Of a DNA stretch of 10,160 bases, positions 7,101-10,160 are shown piece after piece. A program made the translations under genes and the position numbers. The DNA is from an uncultured Bacilli bacterium (GTDB lineage Bacteria > Bacillota_I > Bacilli_A > ML615J-28 > CAG-313), in contig CAJGDR010000033.1 in assembly GCA_904502205.1 (NCBI GenBank), positions 1-10,160 of the forward strand, written 5' to 3'. How positions within the stretch are numbered: position 1 is the first letter of the stretch; each line of letters opens with the position of its first letter. Under the pieces are notes generated by a model. That model saw only the letters and a list, made by a program, of their open reading frames with translations, was not told where the DNA came from and ran no database searches.

Positions 7101-8610
7101 TGAAACATTCCTTGGTTTTAAAGGGGATAAAGTTCCTGATATTGATTTAAACTTCTCAGGTGATTATCAAGATAAGGCCCATTTGTTCTGTAGAGAAGTA
7201 TTTGGTTATGATAATGCATTTAGAGCGGGTACTATAGGAACCGTTGCTGAAAAAACAGCATATGGATTTGTTAAAAATTATTTAGAAGAAAATGGACTAA
7301 CTGCAAGAGAAGCAGAAGTTAAAAGAATTGCTGCAGGTATTACTGGATCTAAAAGAACAACTGGTCAGCATCCAGGTGGAATTGTTGTTATTCCTGATGA
7401 TATTGAATATACTGATTTAATTCCAGTTCAATATCCAGCAGACTCAGTAGATTCAACTTGGCGTACTACTCATTATGATTACCATCGTTTTGAAAGTAAT
7501 TTATTAAAACTTGATATTTTAGGTCATGATGATCCAACAGTAATTAAACGTCTAATGGATTATGTAGCATTATATCCAGAAGAATTCCCTTTTAAAAATG
7601 TTGAAGAAATTCCTCTAGCTGATGAAAAAGTTATTTCTTTATTTTCTAGCAAAGAAGCATTGAATTTAATGGGGGATGACAATGACGAACTTAAGAGTGG
7701 AACAATCGGTATGCCTGAATTTGGTACAAGATTTGTTCGTGATTTGTTAAATGATGTTGAACCAAAAACAGTATCAGATATTTTAAAAGTTTCTGGTCTG
7801 TCACATGGAACAGACGTTTGGTTAGGTAATGCAAGGGATCTAGTATTTGCTCTTAGCATGACTGAAGAACCTATTCCGTTTAATAAAGTTATTGGATGTC
7901 GTGACGATATCATGGTTGATTTAATGTATTACGGATTAGAAGATTCTGATGCATTTAGTATCATGGAACACGTTCGTAAAGGAAAAGGTTTAACTACTGC
8001 TGAAAAAGAACTAATGAATCAACATAATGTACCTGAATGGTATCAATTATCATGCCAAAAAATTAAATATATGTTCCCTAAAGCGCATGCTACAGCATAC
8101 GTAATTATGGCTTTAAGAATTGGTTGGTTTAAAGTTCATCGTCCAATTTATTATTATGCAGCATATTTTTCTTGTCGTGCTAGTGCTTTTGATGTTGAAG
8201 TTTTAGCAAGTGGAAAAAATGCTATTCGTAATCGTATTAATGAAATTAATGAAAAGATTATGACTAAAACAGCTTCAACAAAAGAAATTGATTTAGTAGA
8301 TGAATTACAAATTGCTCTTGAAATGCATTTAAGAGGCTATTCTATAAGACAAGTAGATATTGAAAAATCTGCTGCTCATGATTTTGTAATTTCTGAAGAT
8401 AAAAAATCATTATATTTACCTTTCTCAGCTGTTGATGCCTTAGGTGCTGCTGCTGCTGAGTCTGTTGTTGATGCACGTAATGAACGTCCTTTCACATCTA
8501 AAAAGGATGTTGAAAAAAGAACGAAGCTAAATAAAACAACATTTAATAAATTGTTGCGTTTAGGTGTTTTAGATTCATTAAATGATGAAGAAAATAATTC
8601 TTTATTATAA
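4144..8610 (+). CDS. polC: DNA polymerase III PolC, replicative polymerase with proofreading exonuclease
   Basis: The protein has 1488 residues (B. subtilis PolC has 1437) and the full Gram-positive PolC layout. There is an N-terminal domain (~1-215), then an OB fold (~240-335). The PHP domain starts at HAH (344-346), with D377/H378, E403 and later GDVH (743-746). The DEDD exonuclease is inserted in the PHP domain: DVETTG (D432, E434), HNATFD (H512, D517) and HRALSD (H572, D577). The polymerase core has GSRGSVGSS (904-912), a zinc module with CxxC (C932, C935) and CDCxxC (C968, C970, C973), catalytic D999 and D1001 in PDIDLNFSGDYQ, TGQHPGG, and the third Asp in KLDILGHDD (D1124). A helix-hairpin-helix region ends the protein. 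It copies the chromosome and proofreads with its 3'-5' exonuclease. The C-terminal end, NNSLL, is a poor match to the QLSLF-type clamp-binding motif. The gene has its own promoter and is not in the usual proS/rimP/nusA neighbourhood. Confidence 0.98.
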   Translation: MSDQQNKWKSILEAADAITLNDIINNGSIMYVDLLDERTVWHLHIELERIVACDEIFNVMEKVANYLYSETNIDLVRFTWHYKNNDFSKDIIEKYFTRGIELLSKKNRTVTVLSKYTKEFHDNKITYFVASESDKLIVLDALKLLKPFLNDFGLEQVFVDIVISKTEIDYAELRTKEINIHDQQADERSYEQQLKAIESRKYERDKKQVKEYRNSKAVKLELEELPSNSMAVQEFRQKNGTDIVVFEGVLVSKEIRKAGKYELFIGVVTNHKDSITIKHFLNDHDKKFYRDDLLISQKLSIKGSLQYDNFANDVVVMTREITTLGIDDREIRIDGAEIKRVELHAHTKMSTLDSVMDVDKYVKVAKSFGHKAIAVTDHANCHVLPEFFGECKKNGIKAIAGVEGYFIDDYKYPIALTDHDIELHDATFVVFDVETTGFSTNYNEIIEIGAVKIYKGMPVDEFSTFIKPNEPINPVITALTGITNSDVIDAPKIDEVMPKFIEFIGNSILVAHNATFDTEFIYANMKRLGLFKEKMPCIDTLQLAKAMYNTILKRFNLKDVAKGLKVEVEQQHRALSDSHTTTNIFMRMLGDLSDRNITNYNQINSITNKDEAFKYIIPSHINLLVKNREGLKNFYKIISDSHTTHFHKEPRILKSVLDKYREGILVGSGCSNGEIFKAAHEGSLETLKTKMAYYDYIEVQPLECYSHLVESSGTSLMNEYLKKTIKLIIDTAKELGKIVVATGDVHQINPEDSMYRKIYMSVARPGGGLHELARVKEAPKMYFRTTSEMISAFNFIGEKDAYDIVVTNTNIINDMIEEYDLFPKKLFVPRDDFMAKYGVPSMSGAVSDISWSNAKKIYGENLPKYIVNRLNKELDSIIGNGFSAVYYISHMLVKNSNENGYVVGSRGSVGSSFVASMMKITEVNPLKPHYVCKHCHFSAFKGEEEEKIPEHILKNLQRFATGYDLPDCDCPICGSKMTKDGVDIPFETFLGFKGDKVPDIDLNFSGDYQDKAHLFCREVFGYDNAFRAGTIGTVAEKTAYGFVKNYLEENGLTAREAEVKRIAAGITGSKRTTGQHPGGIVVIPDDIEYTDLIPVQYPADSVDSTWRTTHYDYHRFESNLLKLDILGHDDPTVIKRLMDYVALYPEEFPFKNVEEIPLADEKVISLFSSKEALNLMGDDNDELKSGTIGMPEFGTRFVRDLLNDVEPKTVSDILKVSGLSHGTDVWLGNARDLVFALSMTEEPIPFNKVIGCRDDIMVDLMYYGLEDSDAFSIMEHVRKGKGLTTAEKELMNQHNVPEWYQLSCQKIKYMFPKAHATAYVIMALRIGWFKVHRPIYYYAAYFSCRASAFDVEVLASGKNAIRNRINEINEKIMTKTASTKEIDLVDELQIALEMHLRGYSIRQVDIEKSAAHDFVISEDKKSLYLPFSAVDALGAAAAESVVDARNERPFTSKKDVEKRTKLNKTTFNKLLRLGVLDSLNDEENNSLL

Positions 8611-8647
8611 TTCTTTGAAATGTATTATTAAAACATTAATAAAAGAG

Positions 8648-8653
8648 TATAAT
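8648..8653 (+). promoter_or_regulatory. Possible -10 box for the Bax inhibitor-1-like gene
   Basis: TATAAT at 8648-8653 lies 31 bases before ATG 8685, a good distance. The bases 17 upstream (TTATTA, 8625-8630) are a weak -35 match. No convincing terminator separates this gene from polC: the only stem, AATGT/ACATT at 8619-8637, has no U-tract. Readthrough from polC is therefore also possible. Confidence 0.4.
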
Positions 8654-8684
8654 AATAATGTAGAAATATAAAAGGAGATAAAAA

Positions 8685-9443
8685 ATGAAATTAGGTCAAA
8701 ATGCCGTTTTTAATCGTGCGACAGAATATAGTTGTACAACAAAAGCTACTATTGGCGGAGTTGCGAAAAAAACTGTTGTGATGTTAATAATGGCTTTAAT
8801 AAGTACATTAGTTTGTATTAATTTTGTAGAACCACTTAATGATTTTTCAGGTGGTGTTATATTATTTGGTTATTTAATCTCGCCAATTTTAACTTTTGTT
8901 TTATCAATGATCATGAGTTTTAGCCCTAATGCTGCTAAAACTTTAGCAATTCCATATTCAATATTAGAAGGTGTTAGTATTGGATGTGTTGCTGGAATTT
9001 TGACTGGTGTATTGAATGAGACAGGTGGTTTAATTGTTGGATTAGCATTTATTGTTACTTTATCATTTTTCCTTGGTGCAGCAATGTTATACTGTACTGG
9101 AATTGTTAAAGTTGGAACAGGTTTAAGAAGATTTGCTTTTACTGCATTATCAGGGTTATTAATTAGTTCTTTAATAATCGGTATTGTTGGTATTTTTAAC
9201 CGTAATGTTTATGCATTCTTCTATGGAAGTACAGATATTGCATTAATTTTCGCAATTATTTCTGTATTTATTGCGTCTATTTATAGCTTAATTTCTTTAG
9301 ATAATGCAAAGAGATTTGTAGATAGTGGACTTGATAGAAGTTATGAATGGTATGCTGCATTCGGTATTGTTCTTAATATTATTTGGCTTTTCTGGGAAGT
9401 ATTAAGATTAGTATTAATTTTATTCTCTAAATCAGATAATTAA
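8685..9443 (+). CDS. Bax inhibitor-1/YccA-like seven-helix membrane protein
   Basis: The protein has 252 residues and about seven membrane helices (roughly 27-47, 58-78, 87-108, 116-136, 148-170, 183-203 and 222-247). Family-typical patterns are TKATIGGVAKKT near the N-terminus, SPNAAKTLAIPYSILEGVSIG (80-100), MLYCTGIVKV (134-143), AFFYGS (177-182) and the C-terminal LDNAKRFVDSGLD...YEWYAAFGIVLNIIWLFWEVLRL. These match the bacterial Bax inhibitor-1/YccA branch that usually keeps the EWYAAFG signature. Related proteins (YetJ) are pH-sensitive calcium leak channels; whether this one conducts calcium is unknown. Candidate acidic residues in membrane or loop positions are E95, D206 and D213. AAAGGAG at 8671-8677 supports ATG 8685. 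Its neighbours, polC and gap, give no clue to function. Confidence 0.88.
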   Translation: MKLGQNAVFNRATEYSCTTKATIGGVAKKTVVMLIMALISTLVCINFVEPLNDFSGGVILFGYLISPILTFVLSMIMSFSPNAAKTLAIPYSILEGVSIGCVAGILTGVLNETGGLIVGLAFIVTLSFFLGAAMLYCTGIVKVGTGLRRFAFTALSGLLISSLIIGIVGIFNRNVYAFFYGSTDIALIFAIISVFIASIYSLISLDNAKRFVDSGLDRSYEWYAAFGIVLNIIWLFWEVLRLVLILFSKSDN

Positions 9444-9459
9444 TCTTTGAGTGTTTTTC

Positions 9460-9488
9460 TTGATTATTATTGTTTGATATGGTATAAT
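9460..9488 (+). promoter_or_regulatory. Strong sigma-A type promoter of gap
   Basis: TTGATT (9460-9465), 17 bases, then TATAAT (9483-9488), preceded by TGG (9480-9482) as an extended -10. The predicted leader is about 26 bases and carries AGGAGG at 9505-9510, 10 bases before ATG 9521. It leaves no room for a long riboswitch, and no operator palindrome is visible. Confidence 0.87.
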
Positions 9489-9520
9489 AGCTTGTAAAAA
9501 AATTAGGAGGAAATTAAAAA

Positions 9521-10160
9521 ATGGCTGTAAAAATTGCAATTAATGGTTTTGGACGTATTGGTCGTTTAGCTTTCAGACAAATGTTTGACGCAGAAGGTTA
9601 CGAAGTAGTAGCTATTAACGATTTAACAAGCCCAAAAATGTTAGCACACTTATTAAAATACGATTCAGCTCAAGGTAGATATCACTTAGCTGATCAAGTT
9701 GCTTGCTCTGAAGAAGGAGCAGAACAAGGATGGATTTCAGTTGCTGGTAAACAAATCAGAATTTATGCTGAAAAAGATGCTAATAACTGTCCTTGGAAAG
9801 AATTAGACGTAGACGTAGTATTAGAATGTACTGGTTTCTACTGCTCAAAAGAAAAATCAATGGCACACATCAATGCTGGTGCTAAAAAAGTTATTATCTC
9901 TGCACCTGCTGGTAGCGATTTAAAAACTATCGTTTTCAATGTTAACCATGAAACTTTAACTGCTGAAGACCAAGTTATTTCAGCTGCTTCATGTACTACA
10001 AACTGCTTAGCTCCAATGGCAAATGCATTAAACAAATATGCACCTATCCAAAGTGGTATCATGACTACTGTTCACGCTTATACTGGTGACCAAATGGTAT
10101 TAGATGGACCACATAGAAAAGGTGACTTAAGAAGAGCTAGAGCTGCTGCTTGCAGTATCG
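9521..10160 (+). CDS. gap: Glyceraldehyde-3-phosphate dehydrogenase, type I (3' end outside window)
   Basis: The frame is open from ATG 9521 to the right edge, giving 213 residues of an expected ~335. The N-terminus [13 protein letters not shown] is the Rossmann NAD-binding motif, and IND at residues 32-34 fits preference for NAD. The active site SCTTNCLAP carries the catalytic Cys158. TVHAYTGDQ carries His185, 27 residues on, as in well-studied type I enzymes. [10 protein letters not shown] follows. The enzyme is cytoplasmic and oxidises glyceraldehyde-3-phosphate with NAD and phosphate to 1,3-bisphosphoglycerate in glycolysis. Compared with its neighbours it uses more C-ending codons (AAC, GAC, TAC, CAC, TTC), as highly expressed genes do. 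It has a strong promoter of its own. Confidence 0.97.
   Translation, partial: MAVKIAINGFGRIGRLAFRQMFDAEGYEVVAINDLTSPKMLAHLLKYDSAQGRYHLADQVACSEEGAEQGWISVAGKQIRIYAEKDANNCPWKELDVDVVLECTGFYCSKEKSMAHINAGAKKVIISAPAGSDLKTIVFNVNHETLTAEDQVISAASCTTNCLAPMANALNKYAPIQSGIMTTVHAYTGDQMVLDGPHRKGDLRRARAAACSI

Noticed and set aside
7560..7913. Minus-strand 117-codon open frame
   Set aside because: It lies opposite the polymerase core of polC, and the composition of its product looks like a reading-frame shadow.
8451..8460. GCT run near the end of polC as a microsatellite
   Set aside because: It is short and encodes an Ala stretch in the helix-hairpin-helix region; there is no sign of expansion.
8619..8637. 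AATGT/ACATT stem after polC as terminator
   Set aside because: The stem has only 5 bp with a 9-base AT loop, and no U-tract follows.
9838..10062. Minus-strand 74-codon open frame
   Set aside because: It is antisense to gap, whose codon bias creates long open frames on the other strand.
1..10160. Mycoplasma-type code with UGA as Trp
   Set aside because: Trp is encoded by TGG, no in-frame TGA was noticed, and all six stops seen are TAA. Nothing supports recoding.
1..10160. Mobile element, prophage, CRISPR or defence system
   Set aside because: No transposase, integrase, direct-repeat array or toxin-antitoxin pair was seen on either strand.

Overview
The window is AT-rich DNA from a low-GC Gram-positive bacterium (Bacillota). 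Four features point that way: a PolC-type replicative DNA polymerase, Gram-positive AGGAGG ribosome sites, TTGACT/TATAAT promoters with 17-base spacers, and a SpoIIIAH-like sporulation protein. A gut-type, Erysipelotrichia-like or related Bacilli lineage fits the composition and the style of the lipoprotein, but this placement is inference. Every gene whose 3' end is inside the window stops with TAA. Trp is encoded by TGG and no in-frame TGA was noticed, so nothing suggests an altered genetic code.

Layout. Bases 1-664 hold the 3' part of a membrane-protein gene, possibly of the DUF1189 type. It is followed by a spoIIIAH-like gene (715-1212) whose ribosome site lies inside a hairpin. An 11-bp palindromic terminator-like hairpin then sits directly against the ribosome site of an RluA-family pseudouridine synthase gene (1257-2087). 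The 3' end of that gene abuts, with no spacer, a tRNA-Cys(GCA) gene on the minus strand (2161-2088). The tRNA's intrinsic terminator is embedded in the last codons of the synthase gene. A 74-bp divergent promoter region separates the tRNA from a lipoprotein gene (2236-3984). Its product has two HxH...CxCG repeats, two Ig-like domains, a beta-rich domain and a C39-like cysteine peptidase domain. A very long hairpin terminator (4007-4070) closes that unit.

Next come a strong promoter and polC (4144-8610, 1488 aa, all catalytic motifs present), a Bax inhibitor-1/YccA-like membrane protein (8685-9443), and the start of gap (glyceraldehyde-3-phosphate dehydrogenase, from 9521, cut by the right edge) behind its own strong promoter.

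The genes are mostly housekeeping and appear to be small, independent transcription units rather than one pathway. I see no phage, transposon, CRISPR array or defence system, and no clear new multi-gene system. The most interesting points are in the wiring: a tRNA terminator encoded inside the opposing gene, hairpins touching ribosome sites around spoIIIAH, a 23-bp terminator stem, a PolC with a degenerate C-terminal clamp motif, and the unusual domain make-up of the lipoprotein peptidase.
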